DNA of 41,315 bases from Clostridia bacterium (GTDB lineage: Bacteria > Bacillota > Clostridia > Oscillospirales > CAG-272), in NCBI GenBank assembly GCA_017451485.1, contig JAFTOG010000038.1, positions 1-41,315 of the forward strand, in the 5' to 3' direction. The notes beneath the pieces were generated by a model, which made no database searches, was not told the DNA's origin, and saw only the letters and a program-made list of their open reading frames with translations. Each line of letters opens with the position of its first letter. Position 1 is the first letter of the stretch. This document shows, one piece after another, positions 1-6,632 of this stretch. The translations under genes and the position numbers were made by a program.

Positions 1-973
1 CGCAAATTCCTTTATCATCAAGGAGCAGAAGGAGCGATTCCCCTTCAATTCCTTCAAAGCAAAAGCTGACGTTTGAAGGTAGCCTTTGGGCATCATCTCC
101 ATTGAGAGCAGAATGGGGAATCTCGGAAAGTCCGCTTATCAGCTTGTCCCTAAGAGCCGTTAGCTTGGTGGTATTTTCATCAATTTTCGTACACGCTTCC
201 TCAAGAGCCGCTGTCATACCCATAATAGCGGGAATATTCTCGGTTCCTGCACGCTTTCCTCTCTCCTGTGCTCCGCCCTCAATCAGATTGGTGAGCAGTA
301 TTCCCTTTTTGGCATACAGTACGCCGATGCCCTTGGGACCGTGAAATTTGTGTGCGGAAAGGGATAGCATATCTATATTTTGTTCTTTTACATTGATGTG
401 CAAATGTCCGACCGCCTGAACAGCATCGGTGTGAAAGAGTACACCTCTCTCACGGCAGACAGCACCGATCTCGGCGGTGGGCTGTACCGTTCCGATCTCA
501 TTGTTGGCGTACATGACCGTGACAAGGCAGGTGTCCTCACGAATTGCCTCACGCACCTGTTCGGCACTTATCAGCCCGTTTTCGTGCACGTCAAGTAGCG
601 TGATCTCAAAGCCCTCTTGTTCAAGCTTTTTCAGTGTATGCAAGACTGCGTGATGCTCGAAGGCAGTGGAGATGATATGCTTCTTTCCTTTCCTCTCGCC
701 GAGCTTTGCAGCGGAGATGATGGCTTGATTATCCGCCTCACTTCCCCCAGAGGTGAAGGTGAGCTCCCTCGGCTCGCAGCCGAGGAGTCTTGCGATCCTC
801 TCCCGGGCACTCGTCAATGCCTCGTTTGCCTCCTGCCCCACGGAATGTAGGCTGGACGGATTGCCGTAAACACCGTCCATATACGGCAACATAGCGTTAA
901 TTGCCGCTTTACTCATTTTAGTGGTTGCGGCATTATCTAAATATATTTTTCTACATTTATCAGTACAGTTCAT
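1..973 (-). CDS. Cysteine desulfurase, NifS/IscS-like (C-terminus outside window)
   Basis: PLP-dependent cysteine desulfurase, which takes sulfur from L-cysteine for Fe-S clusters and thio-cofactors and releases alanine. About 324 residues are visible. The N-terminus reads YLDNAATT (residues 11-18), then NPSSLHS, TSGGSEADN (74-82), the YANNEIGT stretch (155-162) and the PLP lysine in SAHKFHGPKG (K209). The window ends at DDKGIC, just before the mobile loop that carries the catalytic Cys in this family, so that residue cannot be checked. The start ATG directly abuts the stop of the upstream HD gene (TAAATG), with GGAGG inside that gene, so the two are translationally coupled. As the last visible gene of the metY-cysK operon it probably consumes or recycles the cysteine made there. 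Fold and activity class are clear; the specific role (NifS, IscS or SufS type) is not. Confidence 0.93.
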   Translation of the reverse strand, partial: MNCTDKCRKIYLDNAATTKMSKAAINAMLPYMDGVYGNPSSLHSVGQEANEALTSARERIARLLGCEPRELTFTSGGSEADNQAIISAAKLGERKGKKHIISTAFEHHAVLHTLKKLEQEGFEITLLDVHENGLISAEQVREAIREDTCLVTVMYANNEIGTVQPTAEIGAVCRERGVLFHTDAVQAVGHLHINVKEQNIDMLSLSAHKFHGPKGIGVLYAKKGILLTNLIEGGAQERGKRAGTENIPAIMGMTAALEEACTKIDENTTKLTALRDKLISGLSEIPHSALNGDDAQRLPSNVSFCFEGIEGESLLLLLDDKGIC

Positions 974-1531
974 TTAATCCTCCGTTTCAGATGCACGCAT
1001 GGCAAGGATCGTCTTTTCGATCAGCTCATCCAGCATCCATCCAAGCATATTAGCACCCCGTTCAATCACTTCCCTTGAACAGCCTGCGGCAAAATTCAAG
1101 TTCTTATATTTTTTCTTTACGGACTTTACTTCCAAGTCCATCACACTCTTGGACGGGCGCATAAGTGCAACTGCTCCGATCAGCCCTGTCAGCTCGTCCA
1201 CAGCGTAAAGTACATTTTCCATTTCGTGTTCGGGCTTGATGTCCACAGTCAAAGCGTAACCGTGGCTTGCCGTAGCGTGAATGATTCGCTCATCCACTCC
1301 GTGATTTCGTAAAAGCTCCTGCTCTTTGATACAGTGCTGATTGGGATACTGTTCAAAATCAAGGTCATGCAAAATACCGACCGTCTCCCAAAAATCGGCT
1401 TCATCACCGTACCCGAGCTCTTCGGCAAACCAACGCATCACACTACCGACCGTCTTTCCGTGCTTTAGGTGAAACTCACCCTTGTTATATTCCTTTAATA
1501 ATTCAAACGCTTCCTTTGGTGTCGGTATCAT
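974..1531 (-). CDS. HD-domain phosphohydrolase
   Basis: Soluble 185-residue protein of the HD superfamily of metal-dependent phosphohydrolases. Metal-binding residues are visible: H24 in HLKHGKT, the HD doublet in GILHDLDFE (H55-D56), and H84/H89 in the IIHATASHG stretch. Family members hydrolyse nucleotides or other small phosphorylated compounds; the substrate here is unknown. It lies between cysK (82 bp upstream) and the cysteine desulfurase (start abutting its stop), so it is transcribed with sulfur amino acid genes. HD proteins of this size are commonly found beside cysK/metY in clostridia, but no biochemical role follows from sequence alone. Start ATG at 1531 is the only good one; 'MIPTPKEAFELL' is typical of the family. 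Confidence 0.85.
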   Translation of the reverse strand: MIPTPKEAFELLKEYNKGEFHLKHGKTVGSVMRWFAEELGYGDEADFWETVGILHDLDFEQYPNQHCIKEQELLRNHGVDERIIHATASHGYALTVDIKPEHEMENVLYAVDELTGLIGAVALMRPSKSVMDLEVKSVKKKYKNLNFAAGCSREVIERGANMLGWMLDELIEKTILAMRASETED

Positions 1532-1613
1532 GTTTTTTATCTCCTGATTTCAGTTTTTGCATCTTGCAAAAGCACCGGCACCCGCATCGACAGGTACCGG
1601 TGTTCGCTTGTTT

Positions 1614-2552
1614 TTATGCTTCGTCAGCAAATAGAGGTGTAGAAAGGTATCTGTCGCCTGTATCGGGGAGAAGGACAACTATGGTCTTGCCCTCGTTCTC
1701 AGAACGCTTTGCAAGCTCAATTGCCGCATATGCAGCCGCACCCGAGGAAATACCTACGAGCACGCCCTCAATCTTGCCGATCAGCTTACCTGTAGCAAAC
1801 GCATCCTCGTTGGTAACGGGAATGATCTCATCGTAAACCTTGGTATTGAGCACGTCGGGAACAAAGCCCGCACCGATACCCTGTATCTTATGAGGTCCTG
1901 CGACACCCGTGGAAAGAACTGCGGAAGAGACAGGCTCAACCGCAACTACTTTGACGTCGGGCTTTTGGGATTTGAGATATTCACCGACACCCGTTACCGT
2001 TCCGCCCGTGCCGACACCTGCTACGAAGATATCCACGTCTCCGTCGGTATCCTCAAAGATCTCGGGACCCGTATTTTCTCTGTGTGCCTTGGGATTGGCG
2101 GGATTGACAAACTGACCGGGGATAAAGCTGTTTGGAGTCTGTTCGGCAAGCTCCTGAGCCTTTGCAATGGCTCCCTTCATTCCCTTGGCACCCTCGGTAA
2201 GCACAAGCTCTGCACCGTATGCCTTCATCAGCTGTCTGCGCTCAACAGACATGGTCTCGGGCATGACAATTATGATTCTATATCCTCTTGCCGCCGCAAC
2301 CGATGCTAGTCCGATACCCGTATTGCCCGAGGTAGGTTCAATGATGACCGAATCGGGCTTGAGCTTGCCGGAGGCTTCCGCCTCGTCGATCATTGCCTTG
2401 GCAATTCTGTCCTTGACCGATCCTGCGGGATTGAAATATTCAAGCTTTGCAAGAATTCTGGCCTTCAGTCCCAAAGCCTTTTCAATATGTGTGAGCTCCA
2501 AAAGAGGCGTTTTTCCGATAAGCTGATCTGCGGATGTATATATGTTAGCCAT
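1614..2552 (-). CDS. cysK: Cysteine synthase A (O-acetylserine sulfhydrylase)
   Basis: PLP enzyme making L-cysteine from O-acetyl-L-serine and sulfide in the cytosol. It is 312 residues, the normal length. The PLP lysine is K47 in NPAGSVKDR, the substrate loop TSGNTG is at 74-79, and the phosphate-binding loop GTGGTVTG lies near residue 182; the C-terminal [13 protein letters not shown] is characteristic of CysK. It is the second gene of the operon, 18 bp after metY, followed by the HD protein and cysteine desulfurase. Regulation is expected from the long leader upstream of metY. CysK versus a CBS-like paralogue is decided by length, with no CBS-type extension. Nothing odd in the sequence. 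Confidence 0.97.
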   Translation of the reverse strand: MANIYTSADQLIGKTPLLELTHIEKALGLKARILAKLEYFNPAGSVKDRIAKAMIDEAEASGKLKPDSVIIEPTSGNTGIGLASVAAARGYRIIIVMPETMSVERRQLMKAYGAELVLTEGAKGMKGAIAKAQELAEQTPNSFIPGQFVNPANPKAHRENTGPEIFEDTDGDVDIFVAGVGTGGTVTGVGEYLKSQKPDVKVVAVEPVSSAVLSTGVAGPHKIQGIGAGFVPDVLNTKVYDEIIPVTNEDAFATGKLIGKIEGVLVGISSGAAAYAAIELAKRSENEGKTIVVLLPDTGDRYLSTPLFADEA

Positions 2553-2570
2553 GATAAATTTCCTCCAAAA

Positions 2571-3857
2571 TTATTTTACTGCCGCAAAGCCTCTTTCAAG
2601 GTCTGCGATAATGTCATCGATATGCTCTGTACCGATAGAAAGACGAATGGTGTTCTGCTTGATTCCCTGATCCTCAAGCTCGGCGTCGGAGAGCTGGCTG
2701 TGAGTTGTTGTTGCAGGGTGAATGACAAGGCTCTTGACGTCCGCTACATTGGCAAGCAGAGAGAAAATTTCAAGGCTGTCAATGAATTTGTGAGCCTCTG
2801 CCTGACCGCCCTTGATCTCAAAGGTGAAAATAGATGCACCGCCATTGGGGAAATACTTCTCATAGAGAGCGTGATCGGGATGGTCGGGGAGTGACGGATG
2901 ATTGACCTTCTCTACCTGCGGATGGTTTGCAAGGAATTCCACAACCTTCTTTGCGTTCTCGGCGTGTCTCTCCAAACGGAGCGAGAGCGTTTCAGTTCCC
3001 TGTAAGAGCAGGAATGCCGCGAAGGGAGAAAGCGTAGCACCCGTATCACGAAGAAGGATCGCACGGATGTAGGTCACAAATGCTGCGGGACCAACTGCCT
3101 TGACAAAGGATACGCCGTGGTAGGAGGGGTTGGGATCGGCGATTGCGGGATACTTGCCCGATGCTGCCCAATCAAACTTACCCGAATCAACAATCACACC
3201 GCCAAGGGTAGTACCGTGACCGCCGATGAACTTAGTCGCCGAATGAACCACAATATCCGCCCCATGCTCGAAGGGACGAATGAGGTAAGGCGTACCAAAG
3301 GTATTGTCAACAACGAGAGGAAGTCCGTGCTTATGTGCAAGCTCTGCGAGTGCGTCGATATCGGGAATATCACTGTTGGGATTGCCGAGGGTTTCAATGT
3401 AGATGGCTCTAGTATTCTCCTGAATAGCCGCTTCAACCTCAGCGAGATCGTGGATATTTACGAATGTTGCTGTAATACCAAAGCTGGGAAGGGTATGTGC
3501 CAGCAGGTTATAGCTTCCGCCGTAGATGGTCTTCTGAGCTACGAAATGTCCGCCGTTCTGACCGAGTGCCTGCAAGGTGTATGTGATTGCTGCTGCACCC
3601 GATGCAAGAGCAAGTGCTGCTACACCGCCTTCAAGGGCTGCGATTCTCTTTTCAAAAACGTCCTGTGTGGAGTTGGTAAGTCTACCGTAGATGTTACCTG
3701 CATCGGCAAGACCGAAGCGAGCTGCCGCATGGGCTGAGTTGTGAAAAACGTATGAGGTGGTCGCATAGATCGGTACTGCACGAGCATCCGTTGCGGGATC
3801 GGCCTCTTCCTGACCTACATGAAGCTGAAGAGTTTCAAATTTGTATTCGTTAGACAT
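2571..3857 (-). CDS. metY: O-acetylhomoserine sulfhydrylase (homocysteine synthase)
   Basis: PLP enzyme of the Cys/Met metabolism family that makes homocysteine from O-acetylhomoserine and sulfide (direct sulfhydrylation to methionine). 428 residues, the length expected of MetY and longer than the roughly 380-400 of MetB/MetC. The N-terminal FETLQLHVGQ, YGRLTNST (residues 57-64) and PLP lysine K209 in VVHSATKFIGGHG are diagnostic. First gene of the operon metY-cysK-HD-desulfurase. RBS AAAGGAAATAACC precedes ATG at 3857. Some 390 nt of leader separate it from the promoter at 4257-4290, with leader ORFs and an intrinsic terminator between, so expression probably needs readthrough of an attenuator. 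Confidence 0.95.
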   Translation of the reverse strand: MSNEYKFETLQLHVGQEEADPATDARAVPIYATTSYVFHNSAHAAARFGLADAGNIYGRLTNSTQDVFEKRIAALEGGVAALALASGAAAITYTLQALGQNGGHFVAQKTIYGGSYNLLAHTLPSFGITATFVNIHDLAEVEAAIQENTRAIYIETLGNPNSDIPDIDALAELAHKHGLPLVVDNTFGTPYLIRPFEHGADIVVHSATKFIGGHGTTLGGVIVDSGKFDWAASGKYPAIADPNPSYHGVSFVKAVGPAAFVTYIRAILLRDTGATLSPFAAFLLLQGTETLSLRLERHAENAKKVVEFLANHPQVEKVNHPSLPDHPDHALYEKYFPNGGASIFTFEIKGGQAEAHKFIDSLEIFSLLANVADVKSLVIHPATTTHSQLSDAELEDQGIKQNTIRLSIGTEHIDDIIADLERGFAAVK

Positions 3858-3935
3858 AATGGTTATTTCCTTTCGTTATTAAGAATATGTGATGTTGTGG
3901 ATACTGTACTTAATTTCTGAAATTAAATGATATAT

Positions 3936-4001
3936 TCAACATCGACACATTCGCCCAAAACGAAAGTTTGCTCTTACGAGCTTTTCAAAATAGTTTTTCA
4001 T
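3936..4001 (-). CDS. Putative 21-residue second leader peptide ending Cys-Arg-Cys
   Basis: A short ORF lies between the leader terminator and metY. It starts MKNYFEKLVRANF and ends RMCRC immediately before TGA. An AGGTAGG sequence eight bases upstream of the ATG could be the ribosome binding site. Two of the last three codons are Cys, echoing the Cys-rich leader ORF 70 nt upstream. It could be a second cysteine-sensing leader, a translational coupler to metY, or chance. No terminator-like hairpin follows it; only the AT-rich palindrome TTAATTTC/GAAATTAA lies downstream. Confidence is modest because the ORF is very short. Confidence 0.4.
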   Translation of the reverse strand: MKNYFEKLVRANFRFGRMCRC

Positions 4002-4017
4002 AGCGAGTACCTACCTA

Positions 4018-4056
4018 ATAAAATAATAAATCGGGAGACTCCGAATGAATCTCCCG
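4018..4056 (-). terminator. Leader intrinsic terminator (attenuator) upstream of metY
   Basis: On the minus strand CGGGAGA and TCTCCCG form a perfect 7-bp stem (arms at 4050-4056 and 4032-4038) around an 11-nt loop, followed by a U-rich tail (ATTTATTATTTTATT). It lies after the Cys-rich leader ORF, whose stop codon is 16 nt upstream of the stem, and before metY on the same transcript. That placement makes it an attenuator candidate rather than an end-of-operon terminator. Confidence 0.75.
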
Positions 4057-4072
4057 AACAAAAGCAATGTAA

Positions 4073-4210
4073 TTACACACAAGTATGCAAAGCAATGTTT
4101 CTCTTTGATGTGGAGAACAAATCGGTTTTAGACGTGTTAAAAGTAATGCACATACAACAGCACATGCACCCACGACTCATCATAGCGGTACCGGAATCGT
4201 ACTTTTTCAT
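4073..4210 (-). CDS. Cysteine-rich leader peptide (45 aa), candidate attenuator ORF
   Basis: 45-codon ORF on the cys/met leader RNA, starting at ATG 4210 with GGAGAACA at 4215-4222 as ribosome binding site. Residues 12-21 read SRGCMCCCMC: codons 15, 17, 18, 19 and 21 are Cys (TGC TGC TGT TGT TGC, bases 4148-4168), and C44 is the penultimate residue. An ORF this rich in Cys, directly upstream of a terminator and then metY-cysK, is what a cysteine-sensing attenuation peptide would look like. Low charged tRNA-Cys would stall the ribosome on the Cys run. Its RBS segment GGAGAACA is exactly complementary to TGTTCTCC inside its own codons 31-33 (4112-4119). The TCTCC part of that segment can also pair with GGAGA of the terminator stem, giving a possible 1:2, 2:3, 3:4 switch. 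The mechanism is inference; the 2:3 pairing is only 5 bp. The ORF frame remains open to 4270, but only the 4210 start has an RBS. Confidence 0.75.
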   Translation of the reverse strand: MKKYDSGTAMMSRGCMCCCMCITFNTSKTDLFSTSKRNIALHTCV

Positions 4211-4233
4211 GTCCTGTTCTCCTTCTTTTGTAT

Positions 4234-4254
4234 TACCTACTTTCGAGGTTGGTA
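4234..4254 (-). promoter_or_regulatory. Candidate operator at the cys/met transcription start
   Basis: A 21-bp imperfect palindrome, TACCTAC, seven bases, then GTTGGTA on the plus strand, sits over the expected +1 of the metY promoter. It resembles the 21-bp block over the -35 box of the same promoter (TACCTAC, then AGGTT), centres 37 bp apart, so both may bind one regulator. Spaced inverted repeats of this kind are seen for Rrf2-family (CymR/IscR-like) regulators of cysteine metabolism, but no regulator gene is in the window and the assignment is a guess. Confidence 0.45.
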
Positions 4255-4256
4255 TT

Positions 4257-4290
4257 ATTATAGCACTCAATACCTACCTTGTCAATAGGT
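4257..4290 (-). promoter_or_regulatory. metY-cysK operon promoter with embedded operator
   Basis: Minus-strand TTGACA (4280-4285), 17-bp spacer, TATAAT (4257-4262): full consensus sigma-A promoter. The -35 lies inside ACCTATTGACAAGGTAGG (4273-4290), an 18-bp block found identically at the trpB promoter (9630-9647). AT-rich tracts upstream (4291-4320) could act as an UP element. The block contains the weak inverted repeat ACCTA/TAGGT, so a repressor bound there would cover the -35. Confidence 0.85.
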
Positions 4291-4332
4291 TTTAAAAAAT
4301 TTTCTCAAAAAAATTTTTGTATCCTAAGAAGT

Positions 4333-4361
4333 CAGAAAAAGGTGTCCCTTCGGAACACCTC
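4333..4361 (-). terminator. Terminator after the radical SAM gene
   Basis: Minus strand AGGTGT-TCCGAAGGG-ACACCT followed by TTTTTCTGACTT. It lies about 110 bp after the stop of the 4474-5079 gene and closes the pdxK-ECF-radical SAM unit. The 4361-4473 stretch between holds nothing recognisable. Confidence 0.75.
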
Positions 4362-4473
4362 TTAGTCTCGGCTAATGAATTGTTTTTTAACCATATTCGC
4401 GAAATATTGATGCACGGACAGATCATCATTGAGCTCGGAATGAAAGGATATCTATGATAAACTGATATCCATG

Positions 4474-5079
4474 TTATCCTTCGAAAGGACGAATGCGAAG
4501 AGTTGCACCGACCTGCTCGCATATTTTACGACAGAGCTCCTGTTCTTCCTTAGAAGTCACAACGTCCACCACCGTCATAACGACATTTGGAACGTACTTT
4601 GAACACTCTTTAGTGAACCTTAGCATAGCATCGTAAGATTCAATTCCGAATTTCGGGCGAACGATCTTGAAGTAATCTTCCCTATTTGTGGCATTCAAGC
4701 TGATAGAAACAGTATCGATAAGTCCTTTCAGTTTTGGTGCCGTTCTCTCTTTCCAAATGAGGTCTGCAAGACCGTTTGTGTTGATGCGGATCTTGATGTC
4801 CCCCTTCGACTTGATATAAGCTGCCACCTTCAAAAGGTCGTTAAGTCGTTCGGTAGGCTCACCGTAACCGCAGAATACCACCTCACTGTATTGTGTCAGA
4901 TTCCAAGTATCAAGACTATCGCATACTTCTTTGACTGTGGGTTCCCGTTCCAACCACAGGGAATCGGAGCCAAATATGCGGTCGCTGTTGTGCCTCAAGC
5001 AAAAGGTACAAGCACAAGGACAACGGTTTGTCATATTTACGTAGATTCCGTTTTTTACAGGATAAGTTATCGTCATCAT
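4474..5079 (-). CDS. Small radical SAM protein (TatD-associated type)
   Basis: 201-residue radical SAM enzyme, binding a [4Fe-4S] cluster and SAM to make a 5'-deoxyadenosyl radical. The CX3CX2C motif is C20-C24-C27 (an extra Cys, C22, sits within it), followed by the FCGYGEPT glycine-rich SAM motif near residues 68-75 and INTNGL. The length fits the short radical SAM group often linked with tatD genes; no tatD is here. It overlaps the upstream membrane gene by ATGA (GGAGG inside that gene serves as RBS), so the two are coupled. The neighbouring pyridoxal kinase suggests a vitamin B6-related setting, but the substrate is unknown. Confidence 0.85.
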   Translation of the reverse strand: MMTITYPVKNGIYVNMTNRCPCACTFCLRHNSDRIFGSDSLWLEREPTVKEVCDSLDTWNLTQYSEVVFCGYGEPTERLNDLLKVAAYIKSKGDIKIRINTNGLADLIWKERTAPKLKGLIDTVSISLNATNREDYFKIVRPKFGIESYDAMLRFTKECSKYVPNVVMTVVDVVTSKEEQELCRKICEQVGATLRIRPFEG

Positions 5080-5588
5080 ATCGAGCTTCCTCCGTTCAGT
5101 TTTTGTTTTATATTCAGCTTATCCATAGCAAGACCTGCAACAATGAAAAGAATGCTGCTCAGCGTCGATTGCGTTATGTATCCCGGTATTCCCGCCAAAG
5201 GAGCTATAAAATTACCCGTTATAATCGCTTCATATAGATAATATCCGCCGATGCATATAACCCATGCCGGAAGGAGACCCAATACGTTACGCAGACTAAT
5301 CACCTTTTTGCTTTTGCGTGAAAAAAACAGCACAGCCACAGTCTTAATGATAACAGATCCCGGCGCCCAGATTACAAAACCCGTAAGACAGTCGGCAAGC
5401 AGTGCACCAGCAGCACCGACAAACATAGCATAAGGCAGAGGCAAAAGGCAAGCCGCAAGATAGATAAAGCCATCTCCGATATGCGTATAACCTGTATGGC
5501 TGGGAATGTGAAGATAAGCTGTAAAAACGAATACTACGGCAGTAAAAATACCGGCAAGACACATAAGCTTCAACTTGTTGTTTTTCAT
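5076..5588 (-). CDS. ECF-type vitamin transporter S component (possibly pyridoxine)
   Basis: 170-residue integral membrane protein with about five to six hydrophobic segments. The N-terminal LMCLAGIFTAVVFVFTAYLHIP, the HIGDGFIYLAA stretch (residues 38-48) and GALLADCLTGFVIW are typical of S components of energy-coupling factor transporters, which bind a vitamin and dock on a shared EcfAA'T module encoded elsewhere. Start chosen at ATG 5588 because GGAG lies eight bases upstream; the frame stays open further 5' but without an RBS. It sits between pyridoxal kinase and a radical SAM gene, and the divergent gene is a MocR/PdxR-like regulator, so a B6 vitamer is the best guess for substrate. That is inference from neighbours. 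Confidence 0.8.
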   Translation of the reverse strand: MKNNKLKLMCLAGIFTAVVFVFTAYLHIPSHTGYTHIGDGFIYLAACLLPLPYAMFVGAAGALLADCLTGFVIWAPGSVIIKTVAVLFFSRKSKKVISLRNVLGLLPAWVICIGGYYLYEAIITGNFIAPLAGIPGYITQSTLSSILFIVAGLAMDKLNIKQKLNGGSSI

Positions 5589-5603
5589 AACAATCTCCAT
5601 TCC

Positions 5604-5620
5604 GCCGCCATTGTGGCGGC
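5604..5620. repeat. GC-rich perfect hairpin upstream of the S-component gene
   Basis: GCCGCCA-TTG-TGGCGGC, a perfect 7-bp stem, lies 15 bp before the start codon of the ECF S-component gene and just upstream of its RBS in the 120-bp gap after pdxK. No U-tail follows on either strand, so it is not an ordinary terminator. It may set mRNA stability or RBS access. Confidence 0.5.
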
Positions 5621-5708
5621 ACAAATTCTTTATTAAATTCAAATTTTAATTTGAATTTCCGAGCGTAAACGGTGAACTCCGAATTAAGCAAAACTAACTT
5701 TCACGCTA

Positions 5709-6539
5709 TCACTCATTGATCTCAAATAAAAATTCTTCAAAGCATATACCGTCAGTTTTCGGCAGGTCAAGCTCAAGGGTACGACGTAAAGCCTTCGCTA
5801 TAAAAGAGGATGCGTGGCACACGGAATCCTCAAACGATTTTCCGTTTATGGCATCTGCCACAATGATAGAGGAGAAAACATCCCCCGTTCCCGATCGGCA
5901 GGAGCCTACCTTATGCTCTCTGATTATCTGCGGCTCTTTTTCGGCTTCATAAATAAAGTTTTCGAGATCATTGCCACGCTCAAGTCCTGAAATAACGATT
6001 TTTTTAGGTCCTCTGTCGCTTAGCTGCCTGCATATTTCGGCAAGCCCTTTTTCGTCCATATCCACTTGATATTCTGTTCCCGTAAGGATACAAGCCTCGG
6101 TAAGATTCGGCGTCAGTATATCCGCATAAGGCACCAGCTCGCACATCTGCTCTGCCAAAATTGGCGAGTATGTAGGATATAGCTTTCCGTAGTCCCCCAT
6201 CACGGGATCAATAACGGTTATGTTATTCTCCTTCTTAAAAAGCTCCAAAAAGTGCTTTACGATGCGGATCTGCTCCGGCGATCCCAAAAAACCTGTCAGA
6301 ATACCGTGGAAATACAGATCCAATTTGACCCACTCATCCATATACGCATCCATATACTCGGTAAAGTCGGTATAGAAAAAGCTCTCAAAGCCCGTGTGAT
6401 TTGAGAAGATAGATGTAGGTAAAGGACAGCACTGTATCTTCATTGCAGAGATGATTGGCAAGGATGCCGCTATGGAGCAACGTCCGAATCCGCAGAAATC
6501 ATTGATAACTGCAATTTTTTTCTGATGATTATGAGACAT
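5709..6539 (-). CDS. Pyridoxal/pyridoxamine kinase
   Basis: 276-residue ribokinase-fold kinase that phosphorylates B6 vitamers to PLP precursors with ATP. Evidence: N-terminal INDFCGFGRCSIAASLPI (residues 12-29), PLPTSIFSNHTGF, VIDPVMGDYGKLYP around 115-128, DILTPNLTEACILTG, and the C-terminal GSCRSGTGDVFSS carrying the catalytic Asp in GTGD. Length is normal for the PdxY/PdxK group. Start ATG 6539 has AAGGAGTTTAAATAAA upstream. First gene of a minus-strand unit with the ECF S component and radical SAM gene, divergent from a PdxR-like regulator, as in other Gram-positive B6 salvage loci. Confidence 0.92.
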   Translation of the reverse strand: MSHNHQKKIAVINDFCGFGRCSIAASLPIISAMKIQCCPLPTSIFSNHTGFESFFYTDFTEYMDAYMDEWVKLDLYFHGILTGFLGSPEQIRIVKHFLELFKKENNITVIDPVMGDYGKLYPTYSPILAEQMCELVPYADILTPNLTEACILTGTEYQVDMDEKGLAEICRQLSDRGPKKIVISGLERGNDLENFIYEAEKEPQIIREHKVGSCRSGTGDVFSSIIVADAINGKSFEDSVCHASSFIAKALRRTLELDLPKTDGICFEEFLFEINE

Positions 6540-6553
6540 TTTATTTAAACTCC

Positions 6554-6582
6554 TTGATTTTCTGATGGAAATAGTATATAAT
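6554..6582 (+). promoter_or_regulatory. Promoter of the MocR/PdxR-like gene
   Basis: TTGATT (6554-6559), 17 bp, TATAAT (6577-6582). Transcription would begin near 6589, 44 nt before the ATG at 6633. It overlaps the divergent region of pdxK (minus strand TATACT at 6573-6578), so one regulator bound here could affect both directions. Confidence 0.6.
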
Positions 6583-6632
6583 ATTTTTTGGCATACGAAA
6601 ATAGTCAGAAATGGAGAATTTTATATAACCAG

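Noticed and set aside
3117..3737. A 206-codon plus-strand open frame inside metY
   Set aside because: Shadow of metY in the antisense frame; Cys-rich by accident of codon use.
3971..4016. SAM-I or other Met riboswitch in the metY leader
   Set aside because: The small hairpin GCTC/GAGC and AGGTAGG do not match any S-box, SMK or T-box signature; no consensus core was found.
6588..6632. TTG start for the MocR-like gene
   Set aside because: It coincides with the expected transcription start of the TTGATT/TATAAT promoter, leaving no RBS; ATG 6633 is used.
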